A stretch of 64,000 bases of DNA from Streptomyces sp. NBC_00223 (GCF_036199905.1 NZ_CP108109.1:5517501-5581500), one strand, 5' to 3'; numbered from the stretch's first letter, positions 51,211-60,411 are shown. Program-made: numbers and translations. The notes: generated by a model from the letters alone, not told the origin.

Positions 51211-51840
51211 ATGACTGAACCTCTGAGCCGACGCAAAGCGCTCGGCACGGTCGCGGCAGCCGGTGCCGCGGCCCTCTTCACAGCGGGCACGGCCAAGGCC
51301 GCGACCGCGGGAATGACCAGGTCCGCGACGACCGGGTCCACGACGACGGAAGCGGCCGGGGCCGCCAAGACGGGTACGGCCGAGGCCACCCGTTCCGCCT
51401 CCGCCCAGCGCGCGGCCGTCCCCTCGGGCGTCTACGCGATCACCAGGCCCCGCGACCAACTCCTCACCCTGGACAATCCGGACGGCCCCGTCATCGTCCT
51501 GCCGCCCGTCGGACAGCCGGGCGTCCAGGAATGGGAGGTCCGTTCCCTCCCCAACGGCAACGTCACCCTCCGGAACCTCCGGGAGGGCACGTTCGCGGGC
51601 TACGAGGGCGACCCCTACCCCAACAGGCCGGTCATCGGCCGGCGCACGCCCACCGAGTGGGCCCTGCGGCAGAGCGCGGTGCCCTTCGCGTTCCACGTGG
51701 TGGTCCCCGGCGGCCCGGTCGACGGCGTCGAACTGGTCCTCGACCTCAGCCTGCTGCTGATCTACCCGCCGCGCACCGCCCTGCGGCCGATCGAGCCCAC
51801 CAACCAGGGCCAGACCTGGCGTTTCGAGTACCACGAGTAG
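51211..51840 (+). CDS. Secreted protein with a twin-arginine signal
   Basis: A 209-residue protein. SRRKALGTVAAAGAAALFTA is a Tat-type signal, and a Thr/Ala-rich linker follows to residue 70. The mature domain (PSGVYAITRPRDQLLTLDNP, VQEWEVRSLPNGNVTLRNLR, EPTNQGQTWRFEYHE) has the repeat pattern of a beta-trefoil, I66/ricin-like protein: such proteins act as protease inhibitors or lectins. That identity is an inference. Upstream promoter has a dyad. Confidence 0.72.
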   Translation: MTEPLSRRKALGTVAAAGAAALFTAGTAKAATAGMTRSATTGSTTTEAAGAAKTGTAEATRSASAQRAAVPSGVYAITRPRDQLLTLDNPDGPVIVLPPVGQPGVQEWEVRSLPNGNVTLRNLREGTFAGYEGDPYPNRPVIGRRTPTEWALRQSAVPFAFHVVVPGGPVDGVELVLDLSLLLIYPPRTALRPIEPTNQGQTWRFEYHE

Positions 51841-52236
51841 CAGCCCCGCCGCCGCGGCTCGCGGACGGGCGCAACCGTGGGCCTGACGTTCCTCCACTCC
51901 CACACCTGTGCGTGGACCGCCGAGTTCGTGATCGTGTGCGCCGAACTCGGCGGTTCCCGGCCGTACGGCTCCGCGAAGCCCCCGCGCGCCGCGAGCGCTG
52001 CCGACGCCGCCGTGCGAGGGGACGAGGTCATGGCCGCGGCACGGGCGCACGCCCTGGACGTGGCGCTGCCGGGGATCTCGCGTCACGGGCCGCCGTACGG
52101 GGCCGGGCTCGGAGGCGCGCGCCGTACGGATGGCGTCCATGCCGGCCCGCGCCGCCGTACGGATCGCGTCCGCGTCGGCCGCGCCCCCCGTGACCGTCCG
52201 CCCCCCGGCGGAGCCGTCCCGCAGGCGTCCGCCGCC
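51841..52236. other. Gap without a supported gene
   Basis: 396 bp between converging genes. Long shadow frames exist on both strands, none with a ribosome site or familiar protein sequence. No clear terminator dyad was found. Confidence 0.45.
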
Positions 52237-53115
52237 TCAGTTCAGCAGTGCCCGTGCCGCCCGTGCCTGCCGCCGGATCGGCTCCGCCGACTCGGGGTCG
52301 AAGGCCGCGATCACCTTGGCGTACTCCTCCAGTTCCGCCGCGCCGCCGAGGAAGTCACCCATCTGGACGAGGAGTTGGGCGCGCTCGTAGCGCAACTTCG
52401 CGGGGTGGCGGGGGAGCAGCAGGGTCAGATCGAGGGCCCAGAGCTGAACGGGCCGACGTTCGGGGCGCGGAGAGGCCCAGGCGCGGATGTTGTTCAGGAT
52501 GCGCTGGACGATGTCGAGGGGGTCGGCCGGGGTGAGCATGCCGGGCGCGAGCGCGGTCCCCGTGGTGCTCGTGACGAGGAGTTCGGTGTCCTCCGGGGTC
52601 AGTACGCGGCCCCCGGCGAAGGGGTCGACCAGGACGTGTTCGCCCTCCGGATCGCCGAAGCCGACGACGAAGTGGCCGGGCAGCGCGACCCCGTAGACCG
52701 GCGCGCCGGCCCGGCGGGCGACCTCGATCCAGACCACCGACAGCAGGATCGGCAGCCCTCGGCGGCGCCGCAGCACCTCCTGGAGGAGGGAGGAGGTCAG
52801 CCGCTGGTAGTCCCCTGGCGAGCCGTGGAAACCGGCGTGGGCGCCCGAGCCGCCGGCCGCCGGGCCGTCCGGCCCCGACTCGTCCGCCTCCGGCGTTCCC
52901 AGCACGCGCCGCAGCCCCTGCGCCCACTGTGCGGGGGTCACCAGGCCGTACGGGAGCAGCCCCGCGAGGCGGTCCAGCTCGATCTGCGCGAGGTCGGTCG
53001 GTACGCCGTCCAGCGCGGGATCGGCCTCGGCGCCGATGAGCAGGCACAGTTCGGCGAGGTCGGGCCGCTCCTCGCGGGCCGCGGCCCCGAAACGCTCGCG
53101 TACGGAATCCGTCAT
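52237..53115 (-). CDS. SirB1/transglutaminase-like protein
   Basis: A 292-residue protein of the SirB1 family. 'RRGLPILLSVVWIEVARRAG', APVYGVALPGHFVVGF and VLVDPFAGGRVL are the conserved blocks; a C-terminal TPR-like helical region (PVQLWALDLTLLLPRHPAKL) follows. The usual cysteine nucleophile of true transglutaminases is not visible in the conserved block, as in SirB1 proteins generally. Its ATG overlaps the stop of the GNAT gene, so they are coupled. Exact role unknown. Confidence 0.82.
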   Translation of the reverse strand: MTDSVRERFGAAAREERPDLAELCLLIGAEADPALDGVPTDLAQIELDRLAGLLPYGLVTPAQWAQGLRRVLGTPEADESGPDGPAAGGSGAHAGFHGSPGDYQRLTSSLLQEVLRRRRGLPILLSVVWIEVARRAGAPVYGVALPGHFVVGFGDPEGEHVLVDPFAGGRVLTPEDTELLVTSTTGTALAPGMLTPADPLDIVQRILNNIRAWASPRPERRPVQLWALDLTLLLPRHPAKLRYERAQLLVQMGDFLGGAAELEEYAKVIAAFDPESAEPIRRQARAARALLN

Positions 53116-54083
53116 GCCGAGGAGCGACGGTAGTGGCAGCCGTGGTGGTCCACAAATCCGAGCCGGTCGTAGAGCGCGCGGGCCGCGGAGTTGTCGACGC
53201 CGACCTGGAGGTACGCGGCGGTGGCTCCTTCGGCGTACGCCTGGCGGGCGAGGGCGGCCATGACCGCCGTCGCGAGCCCCTGACGCCGGTGGGCCGGTGC
53301 GACCTCGACCGCGCCGAACAGGGCCCAGGGGCCGTCCACCGCGACCCGGCCGATGGCGCCCGGCGTGGTGGCGAACCAGACGGAGGGGCCGCCGCTGACC
53401 ACCTTGAGCGCGGCGTCGGCGAAGTCGCCGGTACGACCGTATGACGAGAGCCAGCCGGGGCCGGGCGTACGGGACAGCTCGACGCCCTCGCCCGGGAGGG
53501 AGGTGAGCGGGGCTAGTGGGGCCGTACGGGTCAGCGTGTCCGACTCGCGCGTCCAGCCGAGTTCGGCCAGCCGCGCGGAGTACGGTGAGCCGTCGGGAAC
53601 CTGAAACTGAGGTGAGAGGTTCCTCTCTTCGTACCACCGCTTCACGTACGTTACAGCCTCTAGCAAAGGCAACTCCGGATCGCCGCCCACCAGCACCGAG
53701 TTGGCCCGCCGAGTGAACCCCCCGGAGGCCCGCAGCGTCCATCCGCCCAGCGAAGCCGTCTCCGTGGCGGGCCACGAACGCGACGCGATCCGCTCAAGTT
53801 CCTCGGCCGTCACCACCGGCACACCGGCCCCACGCCTCACAGGCGCGGGCGGTACCACCTTCCCCGCCACCAGTACGGATTCCACGATCCGGACGCTCTC
53901 CCCGTTCCGACGCGTGACGCAGACCACGCCCGCATCCCAGGATGCGAGAAGACCGACCGTATCGGTGAACGTAGGATGCCCGTCGGTGATCTCGACCAAC
54001 TGCCGCACCGACACGCGTTTTCCCACGTCAGCGGGGGTGATCCGGATTTCCAGCCGAGCGCCGGACGAGAATTCCCCTGGCAT
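53112..54083 (-). CDS. GNAT acetyltransferase with N-terminal regulatory domain
   Basis: A 323-residue protein. The first 85 residues form a small beta domain (LEIRITPADVGKRVSVRQLV); residues 95-323 hold a double GNAT-like fold ending with 'VEVAPAHRRQGLATAVMAAL', the acetyl-CoA-binding loop, then DNSAARALYDRLGFVDHH. Divergent from the ferredoxin gene with 108 bp between. In related genomes this gene neighbours fdxA; the substrate is not evident. It should not be confused with the mycothiol enzyme MshD. Confidence 0.85.
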   Translation of the reverse strand: MPGEFSSGARLEIRITPADVGKRVSVRQLVEITDGHPTFTDTVGLLASWDAGVVCVTRRNGESVRIVESVLVAGKVVPPAPVRRGAGVPVVTAEELERIASRSWPATETASLGGWTLRASGGFTRRANSVLVGGDPELPLLEAVTYVKRWYEERNLSPQFQVPDGSPYSARLAELGWTRESDTLTRTAPLAPLTSLPGEGVELSRTPGPGWLSSYGRTGDFADAALKVVSGGPSVWFATTPGAIGRVAVDGPWALFGAVEVAPAHRRQGLATAVMAALARQAYAEGATAAYLQVGVDNSAARALYDRLGFVDHHGCHYRRSSA

Positions 54084-54191
54084 GCGTGCCCCTCCTGTTC
54101 GGATCGTGCCCCGGAACGGAGATACTAGGTGCGGGCATCGACGACGCCGCGCTCCCGCGCGAGATGAGCCCTATCGAGGAGGAACGACAGC

Positions 54192-54512
54192 GTGACCTAC
54201 GTCATCGCGCAGCCTTGTGTCGACGTCAAGGACAAGGCGTGCATCGAAGAGTGCCCGGTCGACTGCATCTACGAGGGCTCACGGTCCTTGTACATCCACC
54301 CGGACGAGTGTGTCGACTGCGGCGCGTGTGAGCCGGTCTGCCCGGTCGAGGCCATCTTCTACGAGGACGACACCCCGGAGGAGTGGAAGGACTACTACAA
54401 GGCGAACGTGGAGTTCTTCGACGAGCTGGGCTCGCCCGGCGGCGCCTCGAAGCTCGGACTCATCGAGCGCGACCACCCCTTCATCGCCGAGCTGCCTCCG
54501 CAGAACCAGTAG
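54192..54512 (+). CDS. fdxA: 7Fe ferredoxin
   Basis: A 106-residue ferredoxin. An N-terminal 'CVDVKDKACIEECPVDCI' supplies the [3Fe-4S] ligands and the second motif CVDCGACEPVCPVEAI the [4Fe-4S] cluster. C-terminal helix (EEWKDYYKANVEFFDELG) and length match FdxA of Mycobacterium/Streptomyces. GTG start with GAGGAGG ahead. Electron carrier, for example to cytochrome P450s or other oxidoreductases. Confidence 0.95.
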   Translation: MTYVIAQPCVDVKDKACIEECPVDCIYEGSRSLYIHPDECVDCGACEPVCPVEAIFYEDDTPEEWKDYYKANVEFFDELGSPGGASKLGLIERDHPFIAELPPQNQ

Positions 54513-54524
54513 CGGAAGTTAGAG

Positions 54525-54616
54525 CCTCTCACGGTTGAGAGGGCGTCTCGCCGACGCGAGACCTGCAAGGGCGCACTCCGCCGGGCCCCGTACGGCCTTC
54601 ACCGCCGTACGGGGCC
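54525..54616. terminator. Two hairpins between fdxA and dapC
   Basis: First: CCTCTCA/TGAGAGG (54525-54542), 12 bp past the stop. Second: a perfect 12-bp stem GGCCCCGTACGG/CCGTACGGGGCC (54584-54616) with a nine-base loop. Together they probably terminate fdxA or attenuate read-through into dapC. Confidence 0.6.
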
Positions 54617-54654
54617 GCGGCGTACCCATGACCGAAGCAAGCGAGAGTGAGCAC

Positions 54655-55755
54655 GTGAGCATCTCCGCCCGCCTCCCGGTGTTCCCCTGGGACCGCCTGG
54701 AGCCGTACAAGGCCGCGGCCACCGCACACCCCGACGGCGTGGTCGACCTCTCGGTGGGCACCCCGGTGGACCCGGTCCCGGCCGTGATCCGCCAGGCGCT
54801 CACCGCCGCCGCCGACAGTCCGGGCTACCCGCTGACCTACGGCACCGCCGCCCTGCGCGAGGCCGCCGCCGGCTATCTGCGCCAGTGGCACGGCGTCACC
54901 GGGGCCGACCCGGCGCACGTACTGGCGCTGATCGGCTCCAAGGAACTCGTCGCCTGGCTGCCCACCCTGCTCGACCTGCGCGAGGGTGACCTGATCGGCT
55001 ACCCGCAGCTCGCCTACCCGACCTACGAGGTCGGCGCGCTGATCGCCCGCGCGCAGCCGGTGACGTACGACGACCCGGTCGCGGACCTCGACCCGGCGGC
55101 GACCAAGCTGCTCTGGCTCAACAGCCCCTCCAACCCCACCGGTCGGGTGCTCCCGGCCGCCGAGCTGCGGCGGATCGTGGACTGGGCGCGGGCACACGGG
55201 ATTCTCGTGGTGTCCGACGAGTGCTACATCGAGCTGGGCTGGGAGGGCGCCGAGCCGGTCTCGGTGCTGCACCCGGACGTCTGCGGGGACAGCCACGACG
55301 GGCTGATCGCCGTCCACTCGCTCTCCAAGCGCTCCAACTTCGCGGGCTACCGCGGCGCGTTCCTGGCCGGCGATCCGGCGGTCGTCGCCGAACTGCTCGC
55401 CGTACGCAAGCACGCGGGCATGATCGTGCCGCAGCCCGTCCAGGCCGCGATGGTCGCCGCGCTGGGCGACCGCGCGCACGCGGTGGAACAGAAGGAGCGG
55501 TACGCGCGCCGGCGCGCGGCCCTGCGCGCCGCCTTCGAGGGCGCGGGCTTCCGGATCGAGCACAGCGAGGCGAGCCTCTATCTGTGGGCGACCCGTGGCG
55601 AGGACTGCTGGGAGACGGTCGGCGACCTGTCCAAGCGCGGCATCCTCGTGGCGCCTGGCGAGTTCTACGGCGCGGCGGGCGAGCGGTTCGTCCGGATCGC
55701 GTTCACGGCGACCGACGAGCGCGTCGAGGCGGCGGTCCGGCGTCTCGCGGACTGA
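54655..55755 (+). CDS. dapC: N-succinyldiaminopimelate aminotransferase DapC
   Basis: A 366-residue PLP-dependent aminotransferase of the actinobacterial DapC group, acting in the succinylase branch of lysine/meso-diaminopimelate synthesis. FPWDRLEPYKAAATAHPDGV opens the protein; 'LWLNSPSNPTGRVLPAAELR' binds substrate; VVSDECYIELGWEG and HSLSKRSNFAGYRG carry the PLP lysine. Start: the GTG of SISARLPVF at 54655 fits homologous N-termini; the ATG at 54628 would add nine residues. Works in the same pathway as dapE 2.4 kb away. Confidence 0.9.
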   Translation: MSISARLPVFPWDRLEPYKAAATAHPDGVVDLSVGTPVDPVPAVIRQALTAAADSPGYPLTYGTAALREAAAGYLRQWHGVTGADPAHVLALIGSKELVAWLPTLLDLREGDLIGYPQLAYPTYEVGALIARAQPVTYDDPVADLDPAATKLLWLNSPSNPTGRVLPAAELRRIVDWARAHGILVVSDECYIELGWEGAEPVSVLHPDVCGDSHDGLIAVHSLSKRSNFAGYRGAFLAGDPAVVAELLAVRKHAGMIVPQPVQAAMVAALGDRAHAVEQKERYARRRAALRAAFEGAGFRIEHSEASLYLWATRGEDCWETVGDLSKRGILVAPGEFYGAAGERFVRIAFTATDERVEAAVRRLAD

Positions 55756-56209
55756 CGCCCGCGAGCCGGCGCGGCTGCGGAGGAGTTCCGGTCCGGCGGC
55801 CGCGCGCCGGGCGCGGGGTTCGGGGGATGCCGCGCCGGTACGGCGGTCGAGCCGGGCGAGCGCGCCCGCGTACGCCCCCGCGCGACGCGGAAGGAGGGGC
55901 CCGGCGGTCGGACGCACACCCCGCCGAACCCCTCCGTCTCCGACCGCCCGGACCGCGGGCTCGGGCCCCGGGTCGGCCCCGGGCTCTCGCCCGGGGGTTT
56001 CGGGGCAATTGGGGCCCTGCGGTCGGCCCCGGGCCTGCTCGGGCCTTTGCCCGGTGGTGGTCGGGTTGGCCCCGGGCGGTTCTGGGCTCTCGCCCAGGAG
56101 GTTGCGGGGCAGTTGGGGCCCCGCCTTCGGGCTTTGCCCCGGCAACCCCGGTCGGCCCCCGGGCCAGGGCCCGCCCTCCCGGTCGGCCCCGCCCGGCGGG
56201 CCCGGCGGG
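55756..56209. repeat. GC-rich gap with an imperfect 103-bp direct repeat
   Basis: 454 bp after dapC. The unit beginning GGGCTCTCGCCC at 55981 recurs at 56084 (period 103) with related text around GGTTTCGGGGCAATTGGGGC and GGTTGCGGGGCAGTTGGGGC. Multiple GGCCCCGGGC-type dyads could fold into long hairpins. No gene is supported. Confidence 0.6.
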
Positions 56210-56683
56210 TCAGGTTACGGGGATGCCCTTCAGCGGGAGGCGTTCCGTGACCACGCCCGTGGTCGGGAGCGCGCTCGCCACGGGGAGCGCGCCCGCGTTC
56301 GGCAGCGCCTCCGCGCCGGGCAGCGAACCGCTCGCGGACTCCGCGGCCCCTCCGACGAAACGCCCGGCCGTGTCCACCCCCCGGCCCGCGGCCTTCTGCA
56401 CGGCGGGCAGGCCCTTGGTCCCCGCCGTGCCGAGGATGTGGTCGGTCGTCGGCAGCGTGGCCTTCATCGCGTCGGTGCCGGCCTCGGCGACCAGTACGGT
56501 CGTCTGGTGCGACATGCTGTCGACCGCGTCGCCGAAGTCGGCGCCTTCGAGGTTGGTCAGCGCGCCCGTGCCCCGCTGGGGCAGGACAGCGGCGTGCGCG
56601 GCTCCGGCCCCGATCAGGGGAGCGGCGGCGGCGCCGAGCAGCAGCGCGGCCCGGGCGATCCGGCGCGAGAGGGGGAGGGACAT
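56210..56683 (-). CDS. Secreted protein, unknown
   Basis: A 157-residue protein. A Sec signal (MSLPLSRRIARAALLLGAAA ending AHA) with good cleavage site. The mature part is Ala/Gly/Leu/Pro-rich, with no cysteine, and has repetitive PGAEALPNAGALPVASALPT. Ribosome site AAAGGAG precedes the ATG. Conserved in appearance with small exported Streptomyces proteins beside dapC; function unknown. Confidence 0.75.
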   Translation of the reverse strand: MSLPLSRRIARAALLLGAAAAPLIGAGAAHAAVLPQRGTGALTNLEGADFGDAVDSMSHQTTVLVAEAGTDAMKATLPTTDHILGTAGTKGLPAVQKAAGRGVDTAGRFVGGAAESASGSLPGAEALPNAGALPVASALPTTGVVTERLPLKGIPVT

Positions 56684-56942
56684 GACGCTCCTTTTACAGG
56701 TTCCACGGATTTCATGGCGAGGACGCCGTGACTACCGCGTGAACCCGCGCGAAGGTTGCGGGTGCCCAGGGCAAAGAGTGGGTAATGCGTCGCATAATCA
56801 GTCGGTGTCACAATGGCGGTGAGAGAACGTCATATCCCTGACGGCACAAGGGAATTGACGCCCACCGGATAGGCCGTGCGTGCGACGGACGCCATGGCGG
56901 GAAAAGGCCCGGACGAGTGAAGCCGCGGAAAAATCGGCGCGT

Positions 56943-57884
56943 TTACCGGGCGACGGTGATCCGTACGAGGGCGGCCGCATCGGAGCCCTTCCCCGACGTG
57001 CCCTTCGCGTCGGCCGGCTTCTGCTTCTGCCAGCCCTTGCCGGACCGCGCGGCCTCCCAGCGCATGCCGTCGAAGGACACCTGCTCGACCTTGAGATCGT
57101 GCGCGTGCGCGACCGCCCACTGGGCCAACTCCCAGCCGCGCCGCCGCCCGTCGCCCTCCGCCGCGCCGCCCGAGAGCGCCGCCGGGACCGCGACCGTACG
57201 CGGCTCCCCGTCCTCGCGCGGCCGTACCTGCTTGCCGAACTCCCGGGTCAGCCGGGACGTCACCTTGGTGGTGTCGCCCAGTTTGCCGCCCGCGCTGTAC
57301 GGGGTGTTCGCCCCCGTCGTACAGCTCAGCGCCCCCGCTTTGCGGCCGGTCAGGGCCGAGGAGAGCAGGGTGGCGTCGGCCTCGTGCTTGGCGTACGCCT
57401 GCGGGTAGCCGCTCTTCTGCACCTTCTGGGCGGCGACGGTCAGCGGCAGGCGGGTGTAGCCGTCGATCTTCACCAGGCTGTCGAAGAACTCGTTGGACGA
57501 GTAGACCGGGTCGAGGATCTGCCGCGCGGTGCCCCAGCCCTGGGACGGGCGCTGCTGGAACAGGCCGAGGGAGTCGCGGTCGCCGTGGTCCAGGTTCTCC
57601 AGCCGGGACTCCTGGAGGGAGGTGGCCAGCGCTATCGTCAGCGCGCGCTCGGGCAGGCCGCGGGAAGTGGCGACGGCGGCGATCGTGGCGGCGTTGGACG
57701 CCTGTTCCGGGTTGAGGTCCAGGGTGTCGCCGTCGGCGGTGACGGTGCAGCCGGCCATGGGTGGGCCATGGCCGGTGAAGTGGTACGTGAGGTATCCGGC
57801 TCCGCCGAGGAGGAAGAGGGTGGCGGCGATGAAGCGGAGTCCGCAGCCGCGGGTCTTCCTGGGTGGGCTGGATGAGGTGGGCAC
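56943..57884 (-). CDS. Lysozyme-like secreted or membrane-anchored protein
   Basis: A 313-residue protein. N-terminal cytoplasmic tip then one membrane helix (LRFIAATLFLLGGAGYLTYH). The outside region contains ALATSLQESRLENLDHGDRD and SLGLFQQRPSQGWGTARQIL, the pattern of lytic transglycosylase/lysozyme-like folds with a catalytic Glu in the QES motif. The last third (about 210-313) is a further unknown domain. Starts at a GTG. Streptomyces annotations sometimes call this a heavy-metal transporter, which the sequence does not support. Possibly a peptidoglycan hydrolase. Confidence 0.7.
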   Translation of the reverse strand: MPTSSSPPRKTRGCGLRFIAATLFLLGGAGYLTYHFTGHGPPMAGCTVTADGDTLDLNPEQASNAATIAAVATSRGLPERALTIALATSLQESRLENLDHGDRDSLGLFQQRPSQGWGTARQILDPVYSSNEFFDSLVKIDGYTRLPLTVAAQKVQKSGYPQAYAKHEADATLLSSALTGRKAGALSCTTGANTPYSAGGKLGDTTKVTSRLTREFGKQVRPREDGEPRTVAVPAALSGGAAEGDGRRRGWELAQWAVAHAHDLKVEQVSFDGMRWEAARSGKGWQKQKPADAKGTSGKGSDAAALVRITVAR

Positions 57885-57920
57885 GTGCGCACCCTATCGA
57901 AATCGGGCGCGCCCGCTTCT

Positions 57921-58100
57921 GCCCTCGCCGGGCGGGCTTTGGCCTCAAACGCCGGCCGGGCTTCCCTGCCCTCAAACGCCGGGCGGGCTGGTTCTGCGCT
58001 CAAACGCCGCGCGGGCTTCCTGCGCTCAAACGCCGGGCGGGCTGGGTTTGGTGCGCGTGCGGTCTTGGCAACGAAACTGCGCTCAAACGCCGCGCGGGCT
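57921..58100. repeat. Array of ~20-bp repeats (CTCAAACGCCGGGCGGGCT), upstream of dapE
   Basis: Five good copies (57943, 57971, 57998, 58024, 58081) and one degenerate copy at 57921, unevenly spaced by 26-57 bp. Copies vary at a few positions (GGCCGG, GGGCGG, GCGCGG). The same sequence in reverse orientation makes an array at 63224-63403. Similar repeats are dispersed in Streptomyces genomes. Ends 34 bp before dapE and may carry or shelter its promoter. Confidence 0.85.
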
Positions 58101-58133
58101 TAGAGGAGGCGCCACCCGGCATAAGGTCGGCGT

Positions 58134-59201
58134 ATGGGTACCGTACTTGATCTCAGTCAGGACGCCGCCGGGGTTACCGCGCAGCTGGTGGATGTGCCGT
58201 CGGTCAGCCGGGAGGAGAAAGTGCTCGCGGATCTGGTGGAGGAGGCGCTGCGGGGGTTGCCGCATTTGAGTGTGGACCGGGACGGGGACGCCGTGGTCGC
58301 GCGGACGAATCTGGGCCGGCGTGAGCGGGTCGTGCTCGCCGGGCATCTGGACACCGTGCCGATCGCCGACAACCTGCCGTCCAGGCTCGACGACGACGGG
58401 CTGCTGTGGGGCTGCGGCACCACGGACATGAAGTCCGGCGTGGCTGTTCAGCTCAGGCTCGCCGCCCACCTCACCGATCCCGCCCGCGACCTGACCTTCG
58501 TCTTCTACGACGCCGAGGAGATCGCCGCCGAGTTCAACGGCCTCAAGCGCCTGGTCGAGCACCACCCCGAGTGGCTGGCCGGTGACTTCGCCGTACTCCT
58601 CGAACCCACCAACGGCCGGGTCGACGGCGGCTGCCAGGGCACCCTGCGGGTCCGCGTCCAGACCACCGGGCGCCGCGCGCACTCCGCCCGCAGCTGGCTC
58701 GGTGAGAACGCCATCCACAAGGCCGCGCCGATCCTCGCCCGCCTGGCGTCGTACGAGCCCCGGCGGGTCGAGATCGACGGGCTGGTCTACCCCGAGGGTC
58801 TGAACGCCGTGCTGATCGAGGGCGGCCACGCGGGCAATGTGATTCCCGACACGTGCGCGGTCACCGTCAACTACCGCTTCTCACCCGACCAGAGCGAAGC
58901 GGAAGCCCTGGCCCGGGTGGAGTCGGTCTTCGAAGGCTTCGAGGTCGTGCTCACCGACAGCGCCCCGGGCGCGCTGCCCGGGCTCTCCCACCCGGCCGCC
59001 GCCTCCTTCGTCGAGGCGATCGGAACTCCCCCCGCGGCGAAGGAAGCCTGGACAGACGTGGCGCGCTTCTCCGCGCTCGGTGTCCCCGCGGTGAACTACG
59101 GCCCCGGCGACCCGACTCTCGCGCACACCCGCGAGGAGAACGTGGCGGTCGCCGCCGTCCTGGAGGCGGAAGAGAAGCTGCGCCGCTGGCTGACCGCCTG
59201 A
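58134..59201 (+). CDS. dapE: Succinyl-diaminopimelate desuccinylase
   Basis: A 355-residue M20-family zinc peptidase-like enzyme. It cleaves succinyl-L,L-diaminopimelate to L,L-diaminopimelate. Metal ligands and catalytic residues are visible: LAGHLDTVP (H, D), GCGTTDMKSG (bridging D), YDAEEIAAEFNG (EE), and ALAHTREEN-like LAHTREEN (final H). NVIPDTCAVTVNYRFSPDQS marks the dimerisation domain end. Same pathway as dapC. Confidence 0.94.
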   Translation: MGTVLDLSQDAAGVTAQLVDVPSVSREEKVLADLVEEALRGLPHLSVDRDGDAVVARTNLGRRERVVLAGHLDTVPIADNLPSRLDDDGLLWGCGTTDMKSGVAVQLRLAAHLTDPARDLTFVFYDAEEIAAEFNGLKRLVEHHPEWLAGDFAVLLEPTNGRVDGGCQGTLRVRVQTTGRRAHSARSWLGENAIHKAAPILARLASYEPRRVEIDGLVYPEGLNAVLIEGGHAGNVIPDTCAVTVNYRFSPDQSEAEALARVESVFEGFEVVLTDSAPGALPGLSHPAAASFVEAIGTPPAAKEAWTDVARFSALGVPAVNYGPGDPTLAHTREENVAVAAVLEAEEKLRRWLTA

Positions 59202-59318
59202 CGGTTCGACGACGTACGTCACAGCACCCCGGAGCAACCGAATCGGGGTGCGCGAAGGTCTCCCTTCCCGGCATGGTGTCATCGGGCACGTCCGGTCCGG
59301 GATGGGGGAAGGCGCGTC

Positions 59319-60395
59319 GTGGGACTGACCAGTAAATGGTTCGCGATACTGCTCTTCGTCTCGGCGCTGGCCGCGATCGCGGCCGCACTGGTCCTCTGGC
59401 AACGGGTCAGAGGCCCGCGCCCGGTCCGCACAGTAGCGCGGGTCGGGATGATCGTGCTCTGCCAGGTCACCGCGATAGTCCTGGTGATGGTCGCCGTGAA
59501 CAATGAGTACGGCTTCTACGCCTCCTGGGACGATCTGCTCGGGAGCGCCAACTCCGGGGGGAAGACCGTAGCGGACCCGGAGGACACCCCGACCCCCACG
59601 ACACCGGATTATCACGTGAATTTCACCTCGTACTCACAAGGCTTCCGCCGGGCCACCGTGCACGGCTGGAAGTCGGGGACGAAGGGCGATGTGATCGTCT
59701 GGCTGCCGCCGCAGTACGACAAGAGCGAATTCGCGCACACCCGGTTCCCGGTGATCGAGGTGCTGCACGGCATACCCGGCACCCCGCACAGCTTTCTGCG
59801 CGGCATGCGGCTCGGCCAGATCATGCAGGAGCAGATCACCGCCGGCCGCGCCGAACCCGCCATTCTCGTCCTGCCGACGATCACCCCTGACCGGGTCAAC
59901 ACCGGCTGCGCGGACGTGCCGGGCAAGAGCAGGGTCGGTACCTGGCTCTCCCAGGACGTCGTCAAGACCATCTCCGCCAACTTCCGTACCCTGCCCGCCC
60001 CCCGGGGCTGGGCCGTGATGGGCATCTCCACCGGCGGCTACTGCGCGGCCCGCCTCGCGCTGGAGTACCCCGACACCTTCGCCGCGGGCGCCGCCCTGGC
60101 CCCCGACGACCCGGCGCGGGGCGTACGGTCCCCGCTGTGGCTGGCCCGCAACACCCGGCCGGATGTCCAGCTGCTCGTCGAGTCCAGCCTTCAGGACCCG
60201 GAGAGTCCGCCGCGGTACGCCGACCAGATCACCGGCGCCGTACGGCCGCCCGGCACGGTGACCACGCTCCAGCTCAGCAACGGCGGGCACAACTGGAAGA
60301 CCTGGGGCCGGATGTTCCCCGACGCGTTCACCTGGGTGAGCGGGCGAATAGAGGCGCCGCGAGCCGTCCCGTTGGCCCCTTCGGCGGCTCCCTGA
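59319..60395 (+). CDS. Esterase of the mycolyltransferase/esterase D-like fold, membrane-anchored
   Basis: A 358-residue protein starting at a GTG. Two N-terminal membrane helices (WFAILLFVSALAAIAAALVL; MIVLCQVTAIVLVMVAV) are followed by a Thr/Pro-rich linker and an alpha/beta hydrolase domain: 'RFPVIEVLHGIPGTPHSFLR', the nucleophile motif GISTGG, and a late GGHNWKTW histidine. The layout resembles antigen-85/esterase family proteins (PF00756). Located outside the membrane; substrate unknown. Confidence 0.82.
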   Translation: MGLTSKWFAILLFVSALAAIAAALVLWQRVRGPRPVRTVARVGMIVLCQVTAIVLVMVAVNNEYGFYASWDDLLGSANSGGKTVADPEDTPTPTTPDYHVNFTSYSQGFRRATVHGWKSGTKGDVIVWLPPQYDKSEFAHTRFPVIEVLHGIPGTPHSFLRGMRLGQIMQEQITAGRAEPAILVLPTITPDRVNTGCADVPGKSRVGTWLSQDVVKTISANFRTLPAPRGWAVMGISTGGYCAARLALEYPDTFAAGAALAPDDPARGVRSPLWLARNTRPDVQLLVESSLQDPESPPRYADQITGAVRPPGTVTTLQLSNGGHNWKTWGRMFPDAFTWVSGRIEAPRAVPLAPSAAP

Positions 60396-60411
60396 TGCGT
60401 AGGCTTCCGGT

